Source of the DNA: DAOTWC01 sp048499435
GTDB taxonomy: Bacteria; Chloroflexota; Anaerolineae; Aggregatilineales; Phototrophicaceae
DNA: 64,000 bases
Assembly (NCBI GenBank): GCA_048499435.1
Contig: JASNZW010000003.1
Coordinates: forward strand, 434,001-498,000
Direction: 5' to 3'
Under the pieces are notes generated by a model. The model was not told where the DNA came from. It worked only from the letters and a program-made list of their open reading frames with translations, and made no database searches. The translations under genes were made by a program, and so were the position numbers. Of the stretch, positions 1 through 8,563 are shown piece after piece; position 1 is the stretch's first letter; every line of letters begins with the position of its first letter.

Positions 1-2172
1 GTCCTCCAGGTGGCAGTTGATACACACGCCGGACATCTCTACCCGGTAGGCGCCCCGGCTGGCAAACGAAACACTCTGGTGTGGGAAAATATCCGCGCTG
101 TGACAATCAAGGCAGCCGAACGGCTCGCCCGCTGGCCCCGTGTGAACGGATGCAGCCATGCGCTCGTGATCAACGCGCATGCTCAGCGCGCTGCTGTCAG
201 CGAAAGTGTAGCTGTAAGCTGCGTTCGCGTGGCAGAAAAGGCAGTTCGCATTGTCGCCAGTGATCGCAGCCGTCCTGTTCGGCTCACGCAGGATTATCAC
301 CCCGGCGACGATAGCGAAAGCGGCGATCAGGCCCAGCACCGCGAGCAGCCGCCGCCCGCGCAGCAGCAGGAACAAAGCCAGCAGCAGGACGAGGCCGGCT
401 GCCGCCAGCGCCGCCAGCATGGGCGCTGTAAGGCCCAGAATCACGGTATTGCTGCGCGCGGCCTCGCGGGTCAGCTCAAGCACCTCGCGCGTGGTCATGA
501 TCTGAGCGTGCCCGGTAGTATCCAGCGCCGCCAGGCCCAGCGCCTTCTCCACAGCGCTTAAAAGCGCCTGTGTGTAGGCGTAATTATGCATGCCCAGGCT
601 GCCGTCGCCGTCAACGAACGCCAGCGCGTCACCGACCCACTGCGGGGTGTCGGGCGCTGTCGCCGCCCGCGCAGCCTCCAGCCGGGCCTGAACGTCGCCC
701 TGAACATCGTCCACAAGCTGCTGGATACCCGCGCCATCCAGATATTCTGTGTGGCAGGACGTGCAGCCGTCGCTCAGCCCAGCAAAATCAACCACCGCGC
801 CCGGCAGGATAACGTTCAGCGAATGGCTGACGCGCTCCTGTTCCGCGCCCACGCTGACCGCGGGCAGGTGGCAGGTCTGGCAGTCAGGGCCATTCTCAGC
901 CGTGAAATGCGCGCCGGGCACGCCCGCAACCTCAGCAACAAGGGTCAGGCCCTCGAACATTTCCCTGGCCGGATGGTGCACAGCGGACAAAGCCTCTGTC
1001 TGCGTGTGGCAGCTCGAACACAGCGTATAGGAATCTGTGACTAACTGGTAATCGTAACCGGCCTCGCTGTGCGGGTTGTGGCAGGCGGTGCAGGTAACGC
1101 CGTCCCGCGCGGTCGCCAGCGTAACCGGCTCAGGCGGGGCGCCATTCCAGTCGCCATCCTCGGCCCTGGCGATGCGCGCCGCCGTGTACTGGTAGTCTGC
1201 GCTGTGGCAGGCGAGACATGAATCATCAGCGTCCTCAGCGCCCTGGAGCGCCTCAAGCGACTGCGCGTGGGCCGACGTATGCCATTCGTTAAACTGCATG
1301 TTTGGCTGGCGCGCGTGGCCGGTAGGCCACCAGTGGTCAGCGTCGTCGGCAGGGACGAGGTTATACACGCCAGTGTCGGTCAGGTCCATAGCGGGCAGAT
1401 AGTCTACGGGGTAGGGGTGAACGCCATCCGCTGCGAGGCCGCGGCTGTGGCACTGGCCGCAGGTCTGCGGATCAGCACCGCTGGCAATGGCCCCGCGAAT
1501 ACCGGCGATTTCTTCGTCAGAGGGCCGGCGGCTGGCTTCATCGGCGGCGTCCACATGGGCGCTGCCCGCCCCGTGGCAGGTTTCACACTGAACGCCGGCC
1601 TCTTCCCAGGTGTAATCCTCAACATCCAGGCCAACGGTGTGACAGCCCGCGCAGTTCGGGCCAAACTCAAGGGCGGGATCAGGCCAGCTTTCCGCGCGGC
1701 CAAGCGCGATCCATTCCTGCTTCTCAACATCCCACTCCGCCGGAAACACCACATAATCGTTGTCGCCGCGTTCAAAAAGATAAGCCTGCAGGCTGCGGCC
1801 AGCGCCCAGAACAAAAGCTATATCATCCACTGTAAAAGGGCGGGCGGCGTCCTCGCCAGGGAACTGAACCGTGCGCAGCTCCGCGCCAGCGGTGAAATCA
1901 GCAAGGATCGCCTCGCGGTCTTCGTCCGCGCTCACTTCGCGGAGCGTCAGGCTGTGATTGGTGGCGCGGAAGGCGCTGTAGGCGCTGCGATGGCAGTCCC
2001 GGCATTCGCGTGCGCCAACGTACTCCGCCGCTGCCGGGGCTTCCTCAGCCGGTTCCGGCTCGCCCCCTTCATCCTGCGCGACAAGCGGCGCGGCCGCCGC
2101 CAGCAGGACAACCGCTGTGATGATCAGAAATACGCCGCCGACGGACAAACACCAGAGCATAACTCGCCGCAT
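1..2172 (-). CDS. Membrane multihaem cytochrome c, 12 haem sites, C-terminus beyond the window
   Basis: The minus-strand frame is open from an ATG at 2172 to the window edge, giving 724 residues without a stop; the rest lies to the left. An N-terminal signal segment (residues 5-28) precedes twelve CxxCH haem motifs at residues 57, 174, 196, 238, 319, 361, 385, 431, 470, 644, 687 and 717. The third (CETCHGAGSAHV) is typical of cytochrome c554-like multihaem proteins. Two adjacent membrane segments (about 579-604 and 609-626) separate haem motifs 9 and 10, so a large N-terminal nine-haem domain outside the membrane is joined to a second haem domain. A likely role is extracytoplasmic electron transfer or reduction of a small oxyanion; the substrate cannot be told. 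Partner genes are outside the window. Haem attachment is certain from the motifs; the family name is not. Confidence 0.9.
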   Translation of the reverse strand, partial: MRRVMLWCLSVGGVFLIITAVVLLAAAAPLVAQDEGGEPEPAEEAPAAAEYVGARECRDCHRSAYSAFRATNHSLTLREVSADEDREAILADFTAGAELRTVQFPGEDAARPFTVDDIAFVLGAGRSLQAYLFERGDNDYVVFPAEWDVEKQEWIALGRAESWPDPALEFGPNCAGCHTVGLDVEDYTWEEAGVQCETCHGAGSAHVDAADEASRRPSDEEIAGIRGAIASGADPQTCGQCHSRGLAADGVHPYPVDYLPAMDLTDTGVYNLVPADDADHWWPTGHARQPNMQFNEWHTSAHAQSLEALQGAEDADDSCLACHSADYQYTAARIARAEDGDWNGAPPEPVTLATARDGVTCTACHNPHSEAGYDYQLVTDSYTLCSSCHTQTEALSAVHHPAREMFEGLTLVAEVAGVPGAHFTAENGPDCQTCHLPAVSVGAEQERVSHSLNVILPGAVVDFAGLSDGCTSCHTEYLDGAGIQQLVDDVQGDVQARLEAARAATAPDTPQWVGDALAFVDGDGSLGMHNYAYTQALLSAVEKALGLAALDTTGHAQIMTTREVLELTREAARSNTVILGLTAPMLAALAAAGLVLLLALFLLLRGRRLLAVLGLIAAFAIVAGVIILREPNRTAAITGDNANCLFCHANAAYSYTFADSSALSMRVDHERMAASVHTGPAGEPFGCLDCHSADIFPHQSVSFASRGAYRVEMSGVCINCHLED

Positions 2173-2574
2173 ATGTCCACTTGCCCTTCAGTTTATTTGT
2201 CTGAATTAAGCGTCAAACGATGCCGCAGCCGCCAGTAACCTGAGTGTAACCTATTTTACCCGGTTTATTCCCAGCGCTATAACCCCCGCCTGTCAATGGT
2301 GATACATGTCCCTTGCCGGGCGTGACGATTCGCGCTCGGCAGCCAGACACACGGCCAGCGGCGAATCAGCAAAATGCAGGCAGGCGCACCCCCCATTTTC
2401 CGGGGGTGCTGCCCGAAAACAGTGGGCAAAACAGCGCACCTTGCAGTAGGATAGCTGCTCTAAAGTTCAGGCTTCACCTACGCTGCGGCGGATCATCGAA
2501 CAGACGCCGCTGTCTGCCCACTCACAACTGCCGTAGTGTAATCGTGCTGCATTCTAAACTGGAGATGGCGTCAC
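2173..2574. other. Intergenic region between divergent cytochrome and P-type ATPase genes
   Basis: About 400 bases with no convincing gene. It holds the possible cytochrome promoter near 2190-2216 and a C/G-rich hairpin (gcacccc 2386-2392 pairing with ggggtgc 2403-2409) without a T tract. An open frame at 2313-2606 overlaps the ATPase start and has no family resemblance, so it is treated as chance. No clear promoter for the ATPase was found. Confidence 0.5.
2190..2216 (-). promoter_or_regulatory. Possible promoter of the multihaem cytochrome
   Basis: On the minus strand TTGACG (2216-2211) is followed by TAAACT (2195-2190). The 15 bp spacer is short, so this is a weak call, but the hexamers match three better promoters elsewhere in the window. 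Confidence 0.3.
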
Positions 2575-5406
2575 GTGGTCGTCAAAAACCCGGCTCAGAG
2601 CGTTAACAAAACGCAGATTATTGACGTAAAGACGACATGGCACACGCTTCCAACCGCGAAGACACTCGCACAGCTAAATACCTATGAGGGCAGCGGCCTG
2701 TCGAGCGCTGAGGCGCGCGCGCGCCTGGAGCAGTACGGGGCCAATGAGCTGATCGAACGCGGCACAAAAAGTCCGCTGGCGATCCTGTGGGAGCAGATGA
2801 TTAACCCACTGGTGCTGCTGCTGCTGTTCGCCGCCGTTATTTCGGCGCTGTTAGGGCAGGCCGACAGCACGATCGCCATTCTGGGGATTGTGACGCTGAA
2901 TGCGATATTGGGCGTCGTGCAGGAATACCGCGCCGAAAAGGCGATGGCCGCCCTTAAACAGATGGCAGCGCCGCTGGTGCGTGTGCGCCGCGACGGGCAG
3001 GTCAGCGAAATCTCGGCGCGCGAGCTTGTGCCGGGCGATATCATCCTGCTTGAGGCGGGCAACATCGTTCCCGCGGACGCACGCATTACCATGTCGGCTA
3101 ATCTGAGCGTCCAGGAAGCCTCACTGACCGGTGAATCGCATCCGGTCGAGAAGGTATCTACAGAACTGGCCGCCGAAAACCTGACTCTCGGCGACCGGGT
3201 GAACATGATCTATATGGGGACTGCTGTTACGTATGGACGCGGCACGGCAGTCGTCACCGCCACGGGAATGAACACTGAGCTGGGGCGCATCGCCGAGATG
3301 ATTCAGAGCGTCACCAGCGATGCGACACCGCTGCAGCGTCGCATGGCCGAAGTGGGCAAGGTGCTGTTCGCTGTGGGCCTTGTGGTGCTGGTCATCGCCT
3401 TCGTGATCGGGCTTATAACGCGCCGCCCGCTGGACAGCGTGCTGCTGAACGCGGTGGCGATCGCGGTCGCAGTTGTCCCGGAGGGCCTTCCGGCGGTCGT
3501 CACGGTCGCGCTGGCGCTGGGCGCTCAGCGTATGCTGCGCCGCCGCGCCTTAATTCGCAAGCTGCCCGCCGTTGAAACGCTGGGTTCCGTCACAACTATC
3601 TGCTCTGACAAGACGGGCACGCTCACCGAAAACCGGATGACTGTCCGCATCGTTGACGTGGCGGGGCGCACCGAGGAACTAGAGGCCGTCGTTGAGCGCG
3701 ACAGACTCACACACGTCGCAGCTAACGGCCACGCTTTGCCCCAACACATGTCGCAGGTGCTGCTGCTGGCCGGCGGCGCGCTGTGCAATGACGCTCTGCT
3801 GGAGCAGGGGGATGATCTCGCGGGGGGCGGCTTCTACGCGATGGGCGACCCTACAGAAGGCGCGCTGGTTATCGCGGCGGCCAGGTTTGGGCTGTTGAAG
3901 CCCGACCTGGATCGCGCATTCGTGCGCGTAGGCGAGGTTCCGTTTTCATCCGAACGCAAACGTATGACGACTATTCATCACATCCTGCGCGACGACCAGC
4001 CGGCTAACAGCAAATTGTCCCCGCTGCTTGCCGCCACAACCGCGCCTTACGCCGCTTTCACAAAAGGCGCGCTCGACAGCCTGCTGGACATCAGCAGCAC
4101 TGTGTGGACTAACGGGGTGTGGAGCGAGGGGCAGGGGCAGGCGCTTACACCGGAACTGCGCGCGCGCATTGAGCAGTCAGGCGACCGGCTGGCGGCAGAG
4201 GGCCTGCGCGTGTTGGGGTTGGCCTTCCGTCCGCTGGACGCCCTGCCAGCGCACACCACCGCCGCTATCGAGGACCAGCTCACGTTTGTTGGCCTGGTCG
4301 GAATTATTGACCCGCCGCGCACCGAGGTTAAGGCCGCCGTCGCCACCTGCAAGCGCGCCGGCATTCGACCGGTTATGATAACAGGCGACCACCCCCTCAC
4401 CGCCCTTGCGATCGCCCGCGAGCTGGAGATCACCGACGAGCACGGCGAAATCCTGACCGGCCAGGACCTGACGCGGATGTCGCAGGCCGAGCTGGAGGCG
4501 CGGGTAGAGCAGGTTGCGGTTTTCGCGCGCGTATCCCCGGAACACAAGCTCAGGATCGTCGAAGCCTTGCAAACACGCGGGCACATCGTAGCCATGACAG
4601 GGGACGGCGTTAACGACGCGCCAGCGCTGAAACGCAGCGATATCGGCGTGGCGATGGGCATAACGGGCACAGCGGTCTCGAAAGAGGCGGCTGACATGGT
4701 CATCCTCGACGACAACTTCACTACCATCGTCAGCGCGGTTGAGGAAGGGCGCACAATCTACGACAACGTGCGCCGTTTTATCAAGTACCTGCTGGCGAGC
4801 AACACCGGCGAGCTGCTTGTGCTGCTGGCGACCCAGCTTATCCAGGGCATGACCCTCCCGCTGACCACACTCCAGATTCTGTGGATGAATCTGATTACCG
4901 ATGGCATTCCGGCGCTGGCGCTGGGCGTCGAACAGGCGGAAAAGGGGGCGATGAACCGCGCGCCCTACGCGCCCAACGCGAGCGTATTCGGGCACGGCCT
5001 GGGCCGGCATATCCTGCTGGTAGGGCTGCTGTTGGGCGGCACGGGCCTGTTGCTGGGCTACCTGACATGGTCGAGCGGCATGGCGGCGGCAAACGGGCGG
5101 CCAGCGTGGAACACGATGGTGTTCATCTTTCTGACGCTGGCGCAGATGGGGCACGCGCTGGCTGTGCGCTCGCACCGCGAGTCGCTGTTCCGCATGAATC
5201 TGTTCTCGAATAAGCTGCTGCTGATCGCCGTTGTCAGCACTGTTGTGCTTCAACTGGCCGTTGTCTACGCGCCGTTCTTCAACAAGCTGTTCAACACCAA
5301 CCCGCTGACAGCCGAACAGCTCATCTTATGCCTGGCGCTCAGCACCGTTGTGTTCTGGGGTGTCGAGCTTGAGAAGCTGCTGATCCGGCGCGGCGTGTTG
5401 AAATAA
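2575..5406 (+). CDS. Type II (Ca2+-type) cation-transporting P-type ATPase
   Basis: The 943-residue protein has the full P-type ATPase layout: an N-terminal cation-ATPase domain, the actuator motif TGES (185-188), the phosphorylation motif DKTGTLT with Asp345, the nucleotide-binding domain, the hinge motif MTGDGVNDAPAL and a C-terminal set of membrane helices. PEGLP in TM4 (302-306), SNTGE in TM5 and NLITDG in TM6 match the calcium-site residues of SERCA-type pumps, so Ca2+ export from the cytoplasm is the best guess; Mn2+ is possible. The GTG start at 2575 is chosen because GGAG at 2561-2564 lies about ten bases upstream and no in-frame ATG fits better. It stands alone, followed by the icd promoter. 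Confidence 0.9.
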   Translation: MVVKNPAQSVNKTQIIDVKTTWHTLPTAKTLAQLNTYEGSGLSSAEARARLEQYGANELIERGTKSPLAILWEQMINPLVLLLLFAAVISALLGQADSTIAILGIVTLNAILGVVQEYRAEKAMAALKQMAAPLVRVRRDGQVSEISARELVPGDIILLEAGNIVPADARITMSANLSVQEASLTGESHPVEKVSTELAAENLTLGDRVNMIYMGTAVTYGRGTAVVTATGMNTELGRIAEMIQSVTSDATPLQRRMAEVGKVLFAVGLVVLVIAFVIGLITRRPLDSVLLNAVAIAVAVVPEGLPAVVTVALALGAQRMLRRRALIRKLPAVETLGSVTTICSDKTGTLTENRMTVRIVDVAGRTEELEAVVERDRLTHVAANGHALPQHMSQVLLLAGGALCNDALLEQGDDLAGGGFYAMGDPTEGALVIAAARFGLLKPDLDRAFVRVGEVPFSSERKRMTTIHHILRDDQPANSKLSPLLAATTAPYAAFTKGALDSLLDISSTVWTNGVWSEGQGQALTPELRARIEQSGDRLAAEGLRVLGLAFRPLDALPAHTTAAIEDQLTFVGLVGIIDPPRTEVKAAVATCKRAGIRPVMITGDHPLTALAIARELEITDEHGEILTGQDLTRMSQAELEARVEQVAVFARVSPEHKLRIVEALQTRGHIVAMTGDGVNDAPALKRSDIGVAMGITGTAVSKEAADMVILDDNFTTIVSAVEEGRTIYDNVRRFIKYLLASNTGELLVLLATQLIQGMTLPLTTLQILWMNLITDGIPALALGVEQAEKGAMNRAPYAPNASVFGHGLGRHILLVGLLLGGTGLLLGYLTWSSGMAAANGRPAWNTMVFIFLTLAQMGHALAVRSHRESLFRMNLFSNKLLLIAVVSTVVLQLAVVYAPFFNKLFNTNPLTAEQLILCLALSTVVFWGVELEKLLIRRGVLK

Positions 5407-5426
5407 GCGGCGGCCCGCCGGGGCGT

Positions 5427-5456
5427 TTGACCAGATCGCGCGCCGCTTGTTACAAT
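5427..5456 (+). promoter_or_regulatory. Promoter of icd
   Basis: TTGACC (5427-5432), an 18 bp spacer and TACAAT (5451-5456). It lies about 145 bases before the icd start, leaving a long leader, and shows that the frame open upstream of 5601 is not coding. Confidence 0.6.
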
Positions 5457-5600
5457 CCCTGCAACGACAAGGGGTTAATTAACTGCACTGGCGCTGGCCG
5501 GCTGAGCCTGCTAAGGTTGTCAGCCGGGTTTGTTATGTCTGGTGGGGTATCAGGCACAAGGCAGCCTGCACAGATCACATCCATAAGGAGCAGCATAGAG

Positions 5601-7058
5601 ATGAGTCAGAAAATTCCGATAACTGTGGCGCGCGGCGACGGCATCGGGCCGGAGATCATGGACGCCTGTCTGCACATCATTCAGGCTTCCGGCGCGCCTA
5701 TTGAAATCGAGGAGATTCAGATCGGCGAGCAGGTTTACCTCAGCGGTCAGACTTCGGGGATTGGGCCGGAGGCGTGGGAATCGCTGCGGCGGACACATGT
5801 GTTCTACAAAGCGCCGATCACCACCCCGCAGGGCGGCGGCTACAAGAGCCTGAACGTCGCCACGCGCAAAACGCTGGGGCTGTACGCCAATGTGCGGCCA
5901 TGCGTGTCTTACCACCCGTTTATCGAAACCAAGCACAAAACGATGAACATAGTCATTGTGCGCGAAAACGAAGAGGACCTGTACGCCGGCATTGAGCACC
6001 GCCAGACGGACGAGGTCTACCAGACGCTCAAGCTGCTTTCGCGGCCTGGCTCTGAACGGATCGTGCGCTACGCCTTCGAGTATGCGCGCCTCAACAAGCG
6101 CAAAAAAGTAACTGCGTTTACCAAAGACAACATCATGAAGTTCACTGACGGCATGTTCCACAAGGTCTTTGATGAGATCGCCGCTGAGTACCCTGACATC
6201 GAAAACGAACACTGGATTGTGGACATCGGCGCCGCCAAGATGGCCGACACGCCGCAGAACTTCGATGTTATCGTGCTGCCGAACCTGTATGGCGACATCC
6301 TGTCAGACGTAGCTGCGCAGATCGCCGGGTCGGTCGGCCTGGCCGGTTCATCCAATGTCGGCGAGGGCGCCGCCATGTTTGAGGCTATTCACGGCTCCGC
6401 GCCGCGCCGTGCCGGCCAGAATCTCGCCAATCCATCGGGCCTGCTGCTGGCTGGCGTCATGCTGCTGGTGCACGTCGGCCTGCCTGACAGCGCCGAGCTG
6501 GTCCACAACGCCTGGCTGCGCACGGTTGAGGAAGGAGTCCACACTTACGATATCTTCCGCGAGGGGACCAGCCGTATTAAAGTGGGGACGCGCGAATTCG
6601 CGGAGGCGGTGGCGGCGCGGATGGGCCAGAAACCAGAGGTGCTGGCGCCGGTGAGCTACGCCGGCGGCCAGGGCCAGCAGACAGCGGCCTCGACCGCGAC
6701 TATCCGCCCGCCCGCGAAAAAAGAGCTTGTGGGCGTGGACCTGTTCGTGCATTTTCGTGACCGGGACCCGCAGGTGCTGGGGAAACTGCTGGAGGAAAAG
6801 GTTAGCGGCGACGGCCTGACGCTGGCTGTGATCAGCAATCGCGGCCAGGACGTTTACCCTGGCGCCGCGCCGGAAACCTTCTGCACAGACCACTGGCGCT
6901 GCCGCTTTATGGCCGCCAACAACGGCGGCGCGATCGCGCACCGGCAGATTGTCGGGCTGCTGGACCGCACGACGGCGGCAGGGATTGATTTCATTAAGAT
7001 CGAGAACCTGTACACCTTTGACGGCGTGGCGGGCTTCTCGCAAGGGCAGGAACAGTAA
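5601..7058 (+). CDS. icd: NADP-type isocitrate dehydrogenase with C-terminal extension
   Basis: A cytoplasmic TCA-cycle enzyme that oxidatively decarboxylates isocitrate to 2-oxoglutarate. The 485-residue protein begins with the family's GDGIGPEI motif, followed by the NVRPC and VRENEEDLYAGIE substrate segments and the metal-binding LYGDILSD segment. After the dehydrogenase core (to about residue 355) there is a roughly 130-residue C-terminal domain (GVDLFVHFRD onwards) as in the long Thermus- and Rickettsia-type enzymes. The frame is open from 5427, but ATG 5601 has AAGGAG at 5585-5590 and begins where family similarity begins. It is followed by an intrinsic terminator, so it is monocistronic. 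Cofactor choice (NADP against NAD) is assumed from the subfamily. Confidence 0.93.
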   Translation: MSQKIPITVARGDGIGPEIMDACLHIIQASGAPIEIEEIQIGEQVYLSGQTSGIGPEAWESLRRTHVFYKAPITTPQGGGYKSLNVATRKTLGLYANVRPCVSYHPFIETKHKTMNIVIVRENEEDLYAGIEHRQTDEVYQTLKLLSRPGSERIVRYAFEYARLNKRKKVTAFTKDNIMKFTDGMFHKVFDEIAAEYPDIENEHWIVDIGAAKMADTPQNFDVIVLPNLYGDILSDVAAQIAGSVGLAGSSNVGEGAAMFEAIHGSAPRRAGQNLANPSGLLLAGVMLLVHVGLPDSAELVHNAWLRTVEEGVHTYDIFREGTSRIKVGTREFAEAVAARMGQKPEVLAPVSYAGGQGQQTAASTATIRPPAKKELVGVDLFVHFRDRDPQVLGKLLEEKVSGDGLTLAVISNRGQDVYPGAAPETFCTDHWRCRFMAANNGGAIAHRQIVGLLDRTTAAGIDFIKIENLYTFDGVAGFSQGQEQ

Positions 7059-7083
7059 AAGAACCGGCACAGAAAAAGCGCAG

Positions 7084-7113
7084 ACAGGGAGCAGTTCTGG
7101 CTCCCTGTTTGCT
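7084..7113 (+). terminator. Intrinsic terminator after icd
   Basis: A perfect 9 bp stem, acagggagc (7084-7092) with gctccctgt (7100-7108), is followed by a T-rich run ttgctttg. Confidence 0.7.
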
Positions 7114-7133
7114 TTGTAACGCAGACGCCCACC

Positions 7134-7162
7134 TTCGCACGCACCGCCGCGGCAGGTATAAT
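7134..7162 (+). promoter_or_regulatory. Promoter of the LysM gene pair
   Basis: TTCGCA (7134-7139), a 17 bp spacer and a consensus TATAAT (7157-7162), about 55 bases before the TTG start at 7217. Confidence 0.55.
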
Positions 7163-7216
7163 AGGCCTTCACCCGCCAGGCGGGCAGGGTAGCTGGACAG
7201 GGGTAAGGATCAGCGC

Positions 7217-8563
7217 TTGACTTACAAAATCTGCCCTATCTGCGCGTCACCGTCCCCCAGAACGGCGGTCACATGCAGCATTTGCGGCGCCGCGCTCACC
7301 GCCGTGCCGGCGGCTGGCGAGCGCACAGGCACCGAGAACCAGCCTGCCGCCTACGACCCGCGCTATGGCGAGACCGACCTCGACGAAACCAGCCTGAAAT
7401 GGCGCTGGGCAACCTACATACTGCTGATTATCGGCGCAGCCGCGGGCATAGTGTGCCTGGGAACAGCAGCGCTGGCGGGCACGCGCCTGCTCGCGGTGAT
7501 CTCCGCGCCGGCTGGCGGCCCGGCGCTGACCCCGACCGCGGGCGGCGCTGCGCTGGCGACCAACACAGCCCGGCCAACTGTGTTTTTACCTACCGTTACC
7601 GACGCACCGCCCACTCGGACGCCCACACCATCGCCCACGCCCAGCGAAACGCCCGGCCCGTGCTTGCAGCAGGTGCAGCCTGGCGACAGTTTAATCGCGA
7701 TTGTCGCGCGCTGCGGCCACCGCGATCTCGCGGTGATTGATCTGGTGCTGGAGCTGAACAACCTGTCCGCGCCAGAGGTTATTCAAAGCGGCCAAACGCT
7801 GGAGATACCCTGGCCAACGCCAACCGATGACCCGGCCAGCGCCGCAACCGAAACGCCGGAAGGCGCAGCGAGCGCCGCCGAACCGGTATCAGTGGTGATT
7901 GGCGCGCCGCAGGCCGATTCCGACACTCTGGCGCGGCTGGCCGCCGCCCCGCCAACGGCGACGCTCCAGCCGGGTGTGACATGGCACCGGGTGGCCTCCG
8001 GTGAGAACATCATCATCGTCGCTTATACATACGGGGCGAACGTGAAGATTTTATCTGAGCTGAACCCCGAAATCACCTTCTCACAGTGCGATTTTGGCCT
8101 GGAGACCGGCGGACCGAACTGTGTGGTGCAGATTTATGAAGGGCAGCTTGTGCGCGTGCCGGCCCCAACGCCCACGCCCACGCTGTCGCCAACGCCTTCT
8201 GGCAGCGAGACCGCCACGCCAACGGCCACGCCGACGTTTAACGCGCCCAGCGCGCTCAGCCCCGGCGAGGGACGGCTGTTCCGGCGTGATGAGTTCGTCA
8301 CCCTGCGCTGGATCGCGTCGGGCACGTTAGCGCCCGATCAGGTCTACCGGGTGCGCGTCACCGACATTACGGCAGGCGCGGTCTACGAAGCCGACACTAC
8401 GGAGCTGTCATTTGTGCTGCCAGCGAGCTGGCAGGGCCGCGATCAGCGGCGCCACGAGTATCAATGGACGGTCAGTGTGATCGCGAGCAGCAATCCCCAA
8501 CAGCCAGCTTTCACGACTGAGCCGCGAACATTTCTCTGGGAAGCGCAGGGGGAGGGCAGTTAA
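7217..8563 (+). CDS. Zinc-ribbon/membrane-anchored protein with two LysM domains
   Basis: The 448-residue protein starts with a four-cysteine zinc ribbon (CPIC at 6-9 and CSIC at 21-24), then one membrane helix (about 64-95). A Thr/Pro-rich linker leads to two LysM domains (about 148-200 and 255-315; the second has an insert with paired cysteines), another Thr/Pro linker and a C-terminal beta-rich domain (about 340-445). The ribbon would be cytoplasmic and the LysM part outside, binding cell-surface glycan. The TTG start at 7217 is supported by AAGGA at 7205-7209. The stop overlaps the start of the next gene by one base, and the two proteins are paralogues. LysM usually binds N-acetylglucosamine polymers; the ligand here is unknown. 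Confidence 0.8.
   Translation: MTYKICPICASPSPRTAVTCSICGAALTAVPAAGERTGTENQPAAYDPRYGETDLDETSLKWRWATYILLIIGAAAGIVCLGTAALAGTRLLAVISAPAGGPALTPTAGGAALATNTARPTVFLPTVTDAPPTRTPTPSPTPSETPGPCLQQVQPGDSLIAIVARCGHRDLAVIDLVLELNNLSAPEVIQSGQTLEIPWPTPTDDPASAATETPEGAASAAEPVSVVIGAPQADSDTLARLAAAPPTATLQPGVTWHRVASGENIIIVAYTYGANVKILSELNPEITFSQCDFGLETGGPNCVVQIYEGQLVRVPAPTPTPTLSPTPSGSETATPTATPTFNAPSALSPGEGRLFRRDEFVTLRWIASGTLAPDQVYRVRVTDITAGAVYEADTTELSFVLPASWQGRDQRRHEYQWTVSVIASSNPQQPAFTTEPRTFLWEAQGEGS
8174..8205 (+). repeat. 32-base exact direct repeat, copy 1 (LysM linker)
   Basis: It is identical to 9289-9320. Both copies encode the Thr/Pro linker (PTPTLSPTPSG) after the second LysM domain, a trace of the tandem duplication. 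Confidence 0.85.

Noticed and set aside
1267..2238. Long plus-strand open frame of 323 codons
   Set aside because: It is antisense to the cytochrome gene, whose twelve CxxCH motifs lie on the minus strand; its own protein shows no family features.
2386..2409. GC-rich hairpin as a terminator or regulatory RNA
   Set aside because: No T tract, and both flanking genes start away from it, so a terminator makes no sense there.
2313..2606. Plus-strand 97-codon frame before the P-type ATPase
   Set aside because: It overlaps the ATPase start, has low-complexity Arg-rich sequence and no recognisable domain.
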